The notes: a model not told the origin generated them from the letters alone. Positions 8,336-17,137 are shown, counted from the stretch's first letter. The stretch: DNA of 64,000 bases from Candidatus Lindowbacteria bacterium RIFCSPLOWO2_12_FULL_62_27 (GCA_001784175.1 MFPR01000040.1:59046-123045); one strand, 5' to 3'. Numbers and translations are program-made.

Positions 8336-10923
8336 CTATCCACCTCCTCTCCCCCCGCAGGGGGATGCGATGTTGGCCGGCCGTCCTTGTCCTCGCCTTG
8401 ATGTGCATGTCTCCATCGGCGGTCCATGCGGCCGGGCTCATTGACAGTTTTGAAAATGACAATGCTCTTTCTGACGGTTCTGGCGCAGACGGTAAATGGG
8501 TTGTCGGATCCGGGACTTATACGCTGACTTACGAATCGAACCGAACGTTTTTTTCGAAAGGCGCGATGCGTGTCGATTATAACAAGGCAGGCACGGCTTA
8601 TACTTGGATTGAAATTAAGGGTGTCGATACAAACATTGGCGCCAATTTCTCCAACGACACATTCATGACGGCTCGAGTTTTTGGCGCCGTCTCCATCCTG
8701 GCTAAATTCCGCGATGACGACTGTGAAAGTGATGTGCAGGTCGCCACGACTACGAATGCGACGGGATGGTCGCTTGTCACTTGGAAATATAATCCCAATG
8801 CACAGGTAGTTGGCTTATGTACCATCAATCCGAATAATATAAAAGATATGCTGTTCTTTGTGGCTCCGGGGGATACTGCCCCATCCGGAACCTTTTACAT
8901 GGACAACCTCTGGCTCGGGTACGGCTATCCGAACGCCCCCGACACCGTGACCAACCTCATCGCCGTGCCGGGACCCAAAAACGGGCAGGCGCGCCTGAGC
9001 TGGACCGCGATCGGGGACACGAACGGGCAGGACCGCGTCAAGCAGTATCTGATCCGGCAGAGCACGAGCACCATCACAGAGTCCGGGTTCAATTCCCTGA
9101 CGGACCTGACCGGTATTCCGGCGCCGTCGGCCGCCGGAACGCTCGATTCGATGATCGTGTCCGGCCTCACGGCCGGCCAGACCTATTATTTCGCCATCAA
9201 GGCGGTGGATACGAACAGCCAGACCGACAGCCTGTCCAACGTGGCCCAGTCGGCCGCGCTGTCCTCCTCGGCCGGCAGCCTCGTCTTTGACGATTTCTCC
9301 GATGGATACACCAAGCCAAACGGATTCGGCAAGGACGTCGGCCAGTGGTCCAGCGGCGGCGCGACCATTTTCATCTCGACGGCCGCTCCCGCCAATTCGC
9401 TCGGCAACATCGGCGGCGCGCTGGATATCACCTACAACCGAGGCACCGGCGAGTGCGGGTACTATTCCGTCTTGGGCGAAACGGACCTCTCCGCCTACAA
9501 GGGCATTTCTTTCTGGGCGCGCGGCGCCCTCGGTGGGGAGGAATTTCTGATCGGGTTGAAATCGGTTGTGAACGGCAAGGAATCGAAACTGCGCGCCCAC
9601 GTCTATCTCAAGCAGGCGCGGATCACGGCGGCGTGGCAGAAAATCGTGATCCCGTTCGCCGCCTTTAACAAACTCGATCCCAGCGAGGTCGCCACGAGCG
9701 GGACGCCGACCAATCCGCTGACGAAAATGGAAAACGTGTCGTTCACGTTCGGCACCCAGACGGCCTCCGCCTCCGGACAGGTCTTCATCGACGACATCGC
9801 GTTCGTGAAATCCGTGCCGGTCGTCTTCCTCGAAAATTTCGACACCACGGCCGATCCGTCCGAAGGCACCCACGCGGCGGGCGGAAACGAGGGCGACCTC
9901 AATACGAACAACGACGATCCCTTCATAGTGGAAAACGGACACGCCAAACTCACGTCGACCATCGCCAACCAGGGGGTATTTCTGACCCTGCTCCAGTTCG
10001 GCGACAGCACCGGACTCGGGGACAAGACGACGCCCTTCATCGAGGCGACGCATATTTCCTTGTACGCGCGCGGCAACGTCGGCGGAGAATCGCTCGAGAT
10101 CAACCTTCAGGACAAGTACAATCAAAGCCGGGCTGTGAACGTGCGGGACGTTCTCGGCACGGCCCTTCCCGCCGTCTGGACAAAAGTGTCGGTTCCGCTG
10201 ATCCTGTTTCCCGGGGTCGACATGACGTTCATGGACGCCGTCCATATCCGTCTGGCCGAGGCCGGCAAGATCGCGTTCATCGATTCGATCGTCTTCGACG
10301 ACAGCGCCACGCCCACCGCGCCGTCCAATCTCCTCCTGAACGGCGTCCTCGCCACCGCCAACGCGCCCCTCACGACCCGCAACACCCTCAGCGTCACGGC
10401 CGACGACGGCGCCACGGACGTCAGCATGCAGGAGGTCCGCTTCGAGTACTCGACCACCGGCGGGTCGGACTGGAGCCTGATCGGTGTCGACCGAGACGTC
10501 GCCGATAACACGTACCAGGTAATCTGGGTCACCCGCAACATCGCGGGCGCCCCTTTCTACGCGGCTGTTCCCGTCAACCTCTCCTACCGCGCCGTCGCCG
10601 TGGACGTCGCGGGCAACACCACCGCCACGGCCGCGCTGGCGGCGTCCACGATCAACACGAGCAACGTGGTCGTCTATCCCAATCCCTACTATCCGTTGCA
10701 GGGCGGAAAAATGAAAATCACCAACCTGTCGACCGGCGCGACGGTCAATATCTACACGCTCTCGGGCGAGCTGGTTGTGCAGCTCCTGGATTCCGACAAC
10801 GACGGCCAGGTCGACTGGACGGGCGTCAACAAGGGCGGCGACCGCGTCGCCAGCGGCCTGTACCTCTACGAGGCGATCCTCTCGGCGGGTAGAGAGCGCG
10901 GAAAGCTGGTTGTAATTAAATGA
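8329..10923 (+). CDS. Secreted multi-CBM protein with Fn3 domain and FlgD-like C-terminal module
   Basis: The ATG at 8329 overlaps the stop of the barrel gene (ATGGTAA). A second ATG at 8365 would drop 12 residues encoded by a CTCTCC repeat ('IHLLSPRRG') and also leaves a good signal peptide. Layout: CBM-like jelly roll about 36-202 ('LIDSFENDN' to 'YMDNLWLGYG'); Fn3 203-308; two more CBM-like domains 318-495 and 500-658, each opening with a DDF/ENFD strand and closing with 'FIDDIAF' or 'FIDSIVF'; an Ig-like region 661-778; and a C-terminal FlgD/T9SS-type module ('VVVYPNPYYP', 'VNIYTLSGELVVQL', 'GLYLYEAIL'). No catalytic domain. It probably sits on the cell surface and binds polysaccharide. 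It overlaps the PorV-like gene by ATGA. Confidence 0.8.
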   Translation: MVTIHLLSPRRGMRCWPAVLVLALMCMSPSAVHAAGLIDSFENDNALSDGSGADGKWVVGSGTYTLTYESNRTFFSKGAMRVDYNKAGTAYTWIEIKGVDTNIGANFSNDTFMTARVFGAVSILAKFRDDDCESDVQVATTTNATGWSLVTWKYNPNAQVVGLCTINPNNIKDMLFFVAPGDTAPSGTFYMDNLWLGYGYPNAPDTVTNLIAVPGPKNGQARLSWTAIGDTNGQDRVKQYLIRQSTSTITESGFNSLTDLTGIPAPSAAGTLDSMIVSGLTAGQTYYFAIKAVDTNSQTDSLSNVAQSAALSSSAGSLVFDDFSDGYTKPNGFGKDVGQWSSGGATIFISTAAPANSLGNIGGALDITYNRGTGECGYYSVLGETDLSAYKGISFWARGALGGEEFLIGLKSVVNGKESKLRAHVYLKQARITAAWQKIVIPFAAFNKLDPSEVATSGTPTNPLTKMENVSFTFGTQTASASGQVFIDDIAFVKSVPVVFLENFDTTADPSEGTHAAGGNEGDLNTNNDDPFIVENGHAKLTSTIANQGVFLTLLQFGDSTGLGDKTTPFIEATHISLYARGNVGGESLEINLQDKYNQSRAVNVRDVLGTALPAVWTKVSVPLILFPGVDMTFMDAVHIRLAEAGKIAFIDSIVFDDSATPTAPSNLLLNGVLATANAPLTTRNTLSVTADDGATDVSMQEVRFEYSTTGGSDWSLIGVDRDVADNTYQVIWVTRNIAGAPFYAAVPVNLSYRAVAVDVAGNTTATAALAASTINTSNVVVYPNPYYPLQGGKMKITNLSTGATVNIYTLSGELVVQLLDSDNDGQVDWTGVNKGGDRVASGLYLYEAILSAGRERGKLVVIK

Positions 10924-12365
10924 GAATACTTGTTTCGTCGCTCCTCGTGGTCTGTGCCTGTTTCAACGCGTTTGCCGGCGGCGTCGGCACCACCGGCGCG
11001 AATTTCCTGAAAATCCCCGCCGGCGCGCGCGGGATGGCGGTGGGCGGCGCGTTCGGTGCGGTGGCCGACGACGCGTTCGGCGCGTACTGGAACCCGGCCG
11101 GGATCGTGGAGACGGCGCGCGCCCAGACAGGATTCAGCCACGTCGAATGGTTGGAGGGGATCAGTTACGAACACGTCAGCGCGGTGGTCCCGCTCGGCCG
11201 CGGCCGCATCACCTCCCTGCCGCTTCTGGTCGACGATTTCGACGACGGCGCCGATCCCAACGCCCTCGGCGGGCCCATCGGCGCATGGTCCGATCAGGAC
11301 GCCGGCGGATCGTCCATCCTCACCACCGGATATCGCGCCGAAAGACGCGGGCGGTCTTATCGCGTCACCTATCTGGTCCAACCCAGGCCGGACGGCAAGC
11401 CCGGTGCGGCCGGATGGTGGATCGGGATGGAGGGCCGGAACGTGAAGAGCTACCGGTTTCTGGCGTTTCGCATCCGCGGCGCCTACGGCGGGGAGACCGT
11501 GACCATCGGCCTGAAGGACAAAAAGCAGGTTGAAACGCGGGTGGCGCTCTCCGCCTACGGCGGCGTGACGGCGTCCTGGCGAGAGGTGCTGATCCCGCTG
11601 GCCGATTTCAAGAACGTCGATCTTACCCAGCTTGACAATATATCGCTGGCCTTCGCCGGGTCCGGCGCGGTGTATCTCGACGACCTCATGTTTTCCGGCA
11701 AGCGGTCCAGCGTCCACGGCCTCGGGGTTTCCGCCGGGTATCTCACGTCCGGCAAAATCCCGAGAACGGTCGAGATCGCCGCGTTTCCGTTTTATCAGGA
11801 GGTCGGCAGTTTCGATGTCGGCGCGTCGGTCCTCGGCGTCACGTACGGCCGGGGATTCCTGCTCGGCCCCGTCTATATGCCGGCCGGATTCACCCTGAAA
11901 TACATCGGCGAGAATCTCGCCGAGGAACACGCCTCCGGATACGCCCTCGATGTCGGGCTTCTCCTCTCCCCCGCCGACAGCCGCCGGTTCCGGTTCGGCG
12001 TGTCCATCCAGAACATCGGATCGATGAAAGCCTTTGTCCAGGAAGCCGACCCGCTGCCGCTCAACGTCAAAACATCGTTTCTCCTCAAGTCCGATTCCGG
12101 CCGCACCCTCTTCTCGGCCGACATGGACCTTCCCGTCGACGAAGAACCCAGGTTCCGGCTGGGCATCGAGTCGTGGCTCTTCAGATTCTTCAGCCTGCGC
12201 GCCGGGTATGCCTTCGGCGAAAAAGGCGAAGGACTGCGCGGCGCCGCCGCCGGCCTGGGCGTTCAACTCGGCGGCGTCGTGATCGATTATGCGTTTACCC
12301 CGTGGGGCGATCTGGGCGACGCCCACCGGTTCTCGGCCACGCTGGTGTGGGGACAGGCCCGATGA
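10920..12365 (+). CDS. PorV-like outer-membrane barrel with an inserted CBM-like domain
   Basis: The start overlaps the previous stop (ATGA). After a signal peptide, the first 80 residues carry the PorV/UPF0164 signature 'GANFLKIPAGARGMAVGGAF' and 'WNPAG'. Barrel strands resume at about 260 ('GLGVSAGYLTSGKIPRT', 'SVLGVTYGRGFLL', 'FRFGVSIQNIG') and run to the end. Between them, about 103-260, lies a complete CBM-like jelly roll opening with 'LLVDDFDDGADPN' and closing with 'VYLDDLMFSGK', like the CBM modules of the neighbouring surface proteins. PorV proteins elsewhere are barrels that help deliver type IX secretion substrates. A barrel displaying a glycan-binding domain in a loop is unusual. 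The next gene overlaps by ATGA. Confidence 0.82.
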   Translation: MRILVSSLLVVCACFNAFAGGVGTTGANFLKIPAGARGMAVGGAFGAVADDAFGAYWNPAGIVETARAQTGFSHVEWLEGISYEHVSAVVPLGRGRITSLPLLVDDFDDGADPNALGGPIGAWSDQDAGGSSILTTGYRAERRGRSYRVTYLVQPRPDGKPGAAGWWIGMEGRNVKSYRFLAFRIRGAYGGETVTIGLKDKKQVETRVALSAYGGVTASWREVLIPLADFKNVDLTQLDNISLAFAGSGAVYLDDLMFSGKRSSVHGLGVSAGYLTSGKIPRTVEIAAFPFYQEVGSFDVGASVLGVTYGRGFLLGPVYMPAGFTLKYIGENLAEEHASGYALDVGLLLSPADSRRFRFGVSIQNIGSMKAFVQEADPLPLNVKTSFLLKSDSGRTLFSADMDLPVDEEPRFRLGIESWLFRFFSLRAGYAFGEKGEGLRGAAAGLGVQLGGVVIDYAFTPWGDLGDAHRFSATLVWGQAR

Positions 12366-13585
12366 GAAGGAGATTTTGGATTTTGGATTTTGGATTTTGG
12401 ATTGTCGGGATACTTCTGTGCTGGAGCCTCTCGGCCGTCGCCGCGCAGCCGCCCGCTGCGACGCTCCTGTTTGCGCCGCCTGGCGCCGGGAGCGTCGGTA
12501 TGTCGGCCGCCGGCGCCGAGGACATCGGGTCGGCCCTCTGGCACAACCCGGCCGGACTTGTGCATCTGCGGTACCGCGAGATCGAGGCCGGGTTTGGCAG
12601 CAACTCGAACGGATTCGACGCGCACGCCGGATATTTCGACCCGGGTAAACCCATTCTCGGTTTGCCGATGGCGTTCCGCTTCGACGCGCTGACCTCCAAC
12701 GTCCTTCTCAGCGACACCAGCCCGGATCGGAAGTTCGGCGACGGCCATCTGATCGCCGTTTCCGCCGGCGCCGGTTTTTACGCCGCTTCGCGGTTGTCGC
12801 TCGGTGCGGCCACGCGGTTCTTCCATCTGAAAGCTCCGGCCGGAAACGGCGTTGGCGCCGTCGCGGATCTCGGCGCGATCTACCGCCCCGGCGAATTGAT
12901 CCGATTCTCATACGGCATCAAAAACCTTGGCTTCGTATCCAGCATTCCCGGTAGCCAGGGCGACATGCCCGTGACCCAGCTTTTGGGCGTTCACGTCAAA
13001 TCCCCCGCGCGGGGCAACATCGCGATGGACGCCGTCCTGGGCTGGCCGGCCGACCTCAAGGGCTTCTGGAGTGTGGCCGGGACCTACCGGTTCACGGAGT
13101 CGTTGGGCATGCGATTTCATCTGGCCGAGGCCAAAGACATCCCGGTCATCGACGGGCGCGGGATTGGATTCTTTCTAAACACATATTGGGGCAAGTTCGA
13201 TCTGTCGTATCAGTTGGCGGAGCTTGGAAATTTCCTCAGGTTCACCTGGATCCGCCGATCGAGCCGGCCCCCTGAAACCTACCCACCCCTCCTCCGGAGC
13301 CGGCCGCGTCCCCCCCCCGCCGCGGGCTCTATTATATATGGAGAGGCGGAAGGTGAACCTGCGAAGGAAAAGACCGGGTCGCCGGCCGGATCAGCGCCTC
13401 CGGCGCCGCCCGGGCGGATCAAGGATGCCGAAGGCACCCCGGCGGTGGCGACGCCGGTGGACGCGGAACCGCCGTCCACGGAGGAGTTTTTCCGTCCGGC
13501 CCCCAAGCGTCCTTCTGTGCCCGAAGGTCCGGCCGCCGACGCCGACGCCCCGGCGGCCGTCGCTGTCCCGGTGGACGAACGATGA
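12362..13585 (+). CDS. PorV-like outer-membrane barrel protein with Pro/Ala-rich tail
   Basis: The ATG at 12362 overlaps the previous stop (ATGA), which decides the start although the frame is open further upstream. Residues 1-28 are a signal peptide whose hydrophobic core ('FWILDFGFWIVGILLC') is partly encoded by the heptanucleotide repeat. The mature N-terminus 'FAPPGAGSVGMSAAGAEDIG' and 'WHNPAGL' mark a second, more divergent PorV-family barrel, ending near residue 300. The last 100 residues are low-complexity Pro/Ala/Glu sequence and include a GGGTCAGCG repeat peptide ('AGSAPPAPPG'). The function probably pairs with the upstream PorV-like protein. Confidence 0.75.
   Translation: MRRRFWILDFGFWIVGILLCWSLSAVAAQPPAATLLFAPPGAGSVGMSAAGAEDIGSALWHNPAGLVHLRYREIEAGFGSNSNGFDAHAGYFDPGKPILGLPMAFRFDALTSNVLLSDTSPDRKFGDGHLIAVSAGAGFYAASRLSLGAATRFFHLKAPAGNGVGAVADLGAIYRPGELIRFSYGIKNLGFVSSIPGSQGDMPVTQLLGVHVKSPARGNIAMDAVLGWPADLKGFWSVAGTYRFTESLGMRFHLAEAKDIPVIDGRGIGFFLNTYWGKFDLSYQLAELGNFLRFTWIRRSSRPPETYPPLLRSRPRPPPAAGSIIYGEAEGEPAKEKTGSPAGSAPPAPPGRIKDAEGTPAVATPVDAEPPSTEEFFRPAPKRPSVPEGPAADADAPAAVAVPVDER
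12371..12404. repeat. GATTTTG heptanucleotide repeat inside a signal peptide
   Basis: About four units of ATTTTGG encode 'FWILDFGFWI', the start of the hydrophobic core of the PorV-like signal peptide. The orientation is opposite to the copies at 1893 and 33417. Confidence 0.85.
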
Positions 13586-13610
13586 AAAAGGATCCGTTGC
13601 CGTACTTCAC

Positions 13611-13628
13611 CGCAATGACAATATTGCG
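13611..13628. promoter_or_regulatory. CGCAAT-N6-ATTGCG inverted repeat upstream of the LacI-family gene
   Basis: A perfect 6-bp inverted repeat with a 6-base spacer lies 31-48 bases before the LacI-family start, in the short gap after the PorV-like gene. It differs from the AGCGCT operators elsewhere. It may be an operator or a chance hairpin. Confidence 0.3.
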
Positions 13629-13658
13629 AACCCATGCTATAAAGGAGGTTCTACCGAT

Positions 13659-14708
13659 ATGATCAAGAAGAAACTGCTCCAGAACGGGGCGTCCCGCAAG
13701 TCCAACATCTATGACGTGGCCGAGGAGGCCGGCGTGTCCATCGCGACCATTTCCCGCGCCATGAACAATCCCGCGATCGTCTTTCCCGAAACTCTCAAGC
13801 AGATCGAGACGGCCATGAAAAAGCTCCGGTACCGGCCCAGCCCCGAGGCGAAATGCCTCGCGCAGCAGAAGAGCGACCAGATCGCCGTGTTCCTGTCGCC
13901 TCACGATGAGGTCCACTATGCCCTCGTCGTCATGAACTTTCTCGTCGGCATCATCTGGGGCGCCGAAAAGAACCGGCTTCGCATGACGGCGCATATGCTG
14001 TTCAAGACCGAGGAGGAAAACGCCGCCGTGGACGTGACGACTTCCCTGGAAGGCGCGATCATGATGGCGGACATGAAGCGCAGCGGGGCCTTGAGGGAAC
14101 TCGAGCAAAACAAAGTCCCGGTCGTCTATTTGAACTGCACCGACCATCCCAAAAAACACCGGATCACGGTGGACGACGCCGCCGGCGCCGGACTGGCGCT
14201 GGAGCATCTCATCCAGCTCGGCCACGAGCGTATCGCGTTTCTGACCGGCGAGATGACCACGATCAGCGGCCTCGCCCGCGCCCGTGGCTGCCAGGAGACT
14301 TTGAAAAAGCATGGCCTGCTCGAAGCGACGGAAAAGAACAGGTTTTTCCGAAACGCGCGGTTCGACCAGAAGATCGCCTACGCCGAAACCCATGACCTCC
14401 TCCGGCAAACCCCGCGGCCCACCGCCATCTTCGCCGCCAGCGACTGGATGGCCCTCGGGGCCATCACCGCGATCCGCGAAAAAGGCCTGGCCGTGCCCCG
14501 CGACGTCTCCGTGGTTGGATACGACAACTCCATCCTCGCCTCCCAGGTCACGCCGCCGCTCACCACGGTCCACCAGCCGTTCGTGGAAATGGGCAAGGAA
14601 GCGGTGGCGGCCATCCTGAAGATCCGCGAGGAATCCGGCCGCGTCTATCACAAGACGCTGGAGCCGAGTCTCGTGATCCGGGAAACCACGGCGCCGCCGG
14701 CCAAATGA
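13659..14708 (+). CDS. LacI-family transcriptional regulator
   Basis: The start at 13659 is set by an AAAGGAGGT ribosome binding site at 13641-13649; the frame extends upstream without support. The 349-residue product has the family helix-turn-helix at about 16-37 ('IYDVAEEAGVSIATISRAMN'), a hinge ('YRPSPEAKCLA') and a periplasmic-binding-protein-like effector domain with family motifs ('LIQLGHERIAFLTG', 'PTAIFAASDWMALGAI', 'VSVVGYDNS', 'LTTVHQPFVEMG'). Members repress or activate sugar-use genes from palindromes with a central CG. Eight sites matching G[TAG]AAGCGCTT[AT]C lie before or within the start of glycosidase genes downstream, so this protein is the obvious candidate to bind them. No such site precedes its own gene. 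Confidence 0.93.
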   Translation: MIKKKLLQNGASRKSNIYDVAEEAGVSIATISRAMNNPAIVFPETLKQIETAMKKLRYRPSPEAKCLAQQKSDQIAVFLSPHDEVHYALVVMNFLVGIIWGAEKNRLRMTAHMLFKTEEENAAVDVTTSLEGAIMMADMKRSGALRELEQNKVPVVYLNCTDHPKKHRITVDDAAGAGLALEHLIQLGHERIAFLTGEMTTISGLARARGCQETLKKHGLLEATEKNRFFRNARFDQKIAYAETHDLLRQTPRPTAIFAASDWMALGAITAIREKGLAVPRDVSVVGYDNSILASQVTPPLTTVHQPFVEMGKEAVAAILKIREESGRVYHKTLEPSLVIRETTAPPAK

Positions 14709-14732
14709 ACCGCCGGCCCGACGGGTTCTGAA

Positions 14733-16265
14733 ATGCGGCTCGTCAAGAAGGATCTCCTCGGGAAAATCCTCCTCACCACCAGGATCATTTCCAAAGATCA
14801 GCTCCGCGAGGCTTTGGAGCGCCAGCAGAAGTCGCCCCTCAAACTCGTCGGCGAAATCCTCATCGAACTCGGATACGCCACCCAGGCCGACGTGCTCACC
14901 GCCTACGCCCTTCAACACGGCATCCGGTATGTCAACCTCGACGACACCGACCTCCCTCATTCCTCCATCGCCGGCCGCTTGCCCGCCAAATTCGCCTGCA
15001 AGTACTGCATCCTGCCGCTCAAGGAGGACGACGCGACATTCACCATCGCGTCCCACATGCCCAAATACGTCGACAAGACCATCGTCGACGATCTCGAATT
15101 GATCCTGGACAAAAAAATCGAGCTGGTGATCTGCGGCAAAGACCAGCTCATCGCCAAAATATGCGAGTTCTACCGCATCGCACGCGAGGAATATGACCGG
15201 CTGCGGTCCATCACCGACCGCGTGGCCATGGAGCTGCCGGACCTGGCGGAAGATCTGGCGCAGGAACCGTTCGACGGCGACCGCCTGGCGGTCGTCAAAA
15301 ACAGCCCCAAGATGGCCGCGCTCTATGAAACGATTCTGAGAGTTGCCAAAAGCAACGCGGCCGTCCTGCTCCTCGGCGAAACCGGCACCGGCAAGGAGGT
15401 TTGCGCCAAGGTCATCCATCAGAACAGTCTGAGGAAGGACAAGCCGTTCATCAAAGTCAGTTGCGCCGCGCTGCCGGAGACGCTCCTCGAAAGCGAGATG
15501 TTCGGTTACGAAAAAGGCGCGTTCACCGGCGCATACAGCCGCAAGCAGGGCCGGTTCGAGCTCGCCAGTGGCGGCACCCTCTTCCTCGACGAAATCGGCG
15601 AGATTACCATGCCCGTCCAGATCAAGCTCCTGCGCGTCCTCCAGGACGGCGAGATCGAGAGGCTCGGCGGCGTCCACTCCATCAAAACCGACGTGCGGAT
15701 CATCGCGGCGACGAACCGCAACCTCGAACAGGAAGTCAAGGCGGGCCGGTTCCGGCAGGACCTCTTTTACCGGCTGAACGTGGTCGCGTTCCAGATCCCG
15801 CCGCTGCGCGACCGCAAGGAGGACATCCCGTACCTGATCGAGCATTTCATCCAGAAGTTCAACCGGAAGAACGACCGGCACGTAAAGTACGTGTCGCCTA
15901 AGGTCACCGACCTTTTGATGGAATACGACTGGCCGGGAAACATCCGGGAACTCGAAAATTGCATCGAACGCATGATCGTCACGTGCACCTCCGACAAAAT
16001 CCTCGTCGAACACATTCCGTTCCACTTGAAATCGCTCCAGATGCAGGTCGCCTACAGCGGGATTTCGGACGACACGGCCGCATCTCCAGCCGGGCCGGCG
16101 CCCGGCCATGCTCCGTCTGCCGGTCCGGCAACATCGGCGGCGCTCTCCCGAGAACAGATCGAGGAAGCCCTGCGGAAAACCAGGTGGAACAAAGTCCGCG
16201 CGGCCAAACTCCTGAACATCCACCGCAACACGCTGATGAAAAAAATCAAGGACCTCGGGTTGTAA
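14733..16265 (+). CDS. Sigma-54-dependent activator with MshEN-type N-terminal domain
   Basis: This 510-residue protein follows the LacI-family gene by 24 bases. The N-terminal 1-150 resembles the GspE_N/MshEN domain, known elsewhere as a cyclic-di-GMP sensor: 'LLGKILLTTRIISKDQLREA' followed by a second 'LVGEILIELGYATQADVLTA' repeat. The AAA+ domain spans about 188-420: Walker A 'GETGTGKE' 215-222, the sigma-54 contact loop GAFTGA 262-267, Walker B 'LFLDEI' 283-288, and 'WPGNIRELEN'. An Ala/Pro linker leads to a Fis-type helix-turn-helix at about 468-510. There is no receiver domain, so it is not a normal two-component regulator. A sigma-54 promoter at 17334-17349 is a likely target. The first arginine of the classic RLG motif is Leu here, so ligand binding is uncertain. 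Confidence 0.9.
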   Translation: MRLVKKDLLGKILLTTRIISKDQLREALERQQKSPLKLVGEILIELGYATQADVLTAYALQHGIRYVNLDDTDLPHSSIAGRLPAKFACKYCILPLKEDDATFTIASHMPKYVDKTIVDDLELILDKKIELVICGKDQLIAKICEFYRIAREEYDRLRSITDRVAMELPDLAEDLAQEPFDGDRLAVVKNSPKMAALYETILRVAKSNAAVLLLGETGTGKEVCAKVIHQNSLRKDKPFIKVSCAALPETLLESEMFGYEKGAFTGAYSRKQGRFELASGGTLFLDEIGEITMPVQIKLLRVLQDGEIERLGGVHSIKTDVRIIAATNRNLEQEVKAGRFRQDLFYRLNVVAFQIPPLRDRKEDIPYLIEHFIQKFNRKNDRHVKYVSPKVTDLLMEYDWPGNIRELENCIERMIVTCTSDKILVEHIPFHLKSLQMQVAYSGISDDTAASPAGPAPGHAPSAGPATSAALSREQIEEALRKTRWNKVRAAKLLNIHRNTLMKKIKDLGL

Positions 16266-16283
16266 TCGCCGGGCGGTGGAACC

Positions 16284-16655
16284 CTATTTCACATCCACCG
16301 TCATTTTTCGGAGGTCGAAGGTTGCGATCCGGCCCGTGATGATTTCCATGCCGACGAGTCCGACTTCGGCGTCGGTCAGACTCAGAAGCACAACGATCCG
16401 GCGGCCGGAAACTTGAAGTGTCCCTCGATATAAAATGTCCTGCACGACGCTGCCGTCCGCCAATTGATATTGGGTCCGGTTGAAAGGCTCCAACCGCGCG
16501 CGCCGGCCGATCTTTCGCGGCAACACGAGACTGCCGTTGAATCCGGTGTCCAGGATCGCGTTGAATTGAATGCGCTCACCCCTCATTCCAAGAATGGACA
16601 CGTCTTCGAGCATCGGTTCGAGATTGGCCGTGATCTGGCCTTTCAGGAATGTCAC
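16284..16655 (-). CDS. Retropepsin-like aspartic protease
   Basis: Read on the minus strand, a GTG at 16655 overlaps the stop of the partner gene (GTGA), which fixes the start and gives 123 residues. The single-domain clan AA signature is clear: catalytic 'AILDTGFNGSLVLP' at about 25-38 followed by 'LADGSVV', strand pairs and 'LVGMEIITGRIATFDL' near the end. Such proteins work as homodimers with one Asp from each chain. No signal peptide, so it is probably cytoplasmic. It converges on the sigma-54 activator, with 18 bases between stop codons. The biological substrate is unknown. Confidence 0.8.
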   Translation of the reverse strand: MTFLKGQITANLEPMLEDVSILGMRGERIQFNAILDTGFNGSLVLPRKIGRRARLEPFNRTQYQLADGSVVQDILYRGTLQVSGRRIVVLLSLTDAEVGLVGMEIITGRIATFDLRKMTVDVK

Positions 16656-16912
16656 CTGAAGCGAAAGAACGGGGTATGGATCTTGAAGGCCGTCGGATAC
16701 CCGACGCGGATGAGGCGCACGTCGCTGCCGTTTTTCATCGGCGGGCAACTCCGGACAATGTCGGACCCGCAGAAACACCGGCCGCTTTTTATATCCACCG
16801 CCACCAATATCCCCTTGCGAAGCCTCCGGCCTTTGAAAAATTTCCGGGCGGCCAAAAGCGCATCCCTATTCCAAGCCGCCGGCGTTTTGGAACTCCGTAC
16901 GGATCGTTTCAT
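16652..16912 (-). CDS. Small protein paired with the retropepsin-like protease
   Basis: An 86-residue basic protein whose stop overlaps the GTG start of the protease gene, so the two are translationally coupled. The central part 'KGILVAVDIKSGRCFCG' and the ending 'VRLIRVGYPTAFKI' look like small partners (DUF5678-like in appearance) seen beside similar proteases in other bacteria; this is recalled from general pattern and not verified. No signal peptide or membrane segment. The start ATG at 16912 has only a weak AAGG upstream. It could be a chaperone, substrate or antitoxin-like partner. Confidence 0.55.
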   Translation of the reverse strand: MKRSVRSSKTPAAWNRDALLAARKFFKGRRLRKGILVAVDIKSGRCFCGSDIVRSCPPMKNGSDVRLIRVGYPTAFKIHTPFFRFR

Positions 16913-16985
16913 GACCTTATGCTATCCCCGGGTTGTCCGAAAGGCAAGCTCGCAAATGAGAAAACGGAAATGCATCGTCTCGCTC

Positions 16986-17137
16986 AGAACGTGTGAATAA
17001 ATCCCTTATCCACGAAGGAGCACGAAGGGGCACGAAGAAACATTTAGATAACATATTGAATATCTGGATTCCCTTCGTGTCAGCTTCGTGTCCCTTCGTG
17101 GATAAAAAGTGGTTTATTCAATTTTTTCACACGTTCT
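16986..17137. repeat. Large CACGAAGG inverted-repeat element
   Basis: The outer arms AGAACGTGTGAA and TTCACACGTTCT are perfect complements. Inside, GAATAAATCCCTTATCC and tandem CACGAAGG(A/G) units on the left pair imperfectly with CTTCGTG units and GGATAAAAAGTGGTTTATTC on the right. The element occupies the start of a 490-base gene-free stretch (16913-17403) ahead of the sigma-54 promoter. No ORF is credible within it. A related, looser element lies at 45130-45290. Confidence 0.75.

Noticed and set aside
16464-17000. Plus-strand open frame opposite the protease pair
   Set aside because: The minus-strand pair has a retropepsin site and a GTGA overlap; the plus frame has no motif or ribosome binding site.
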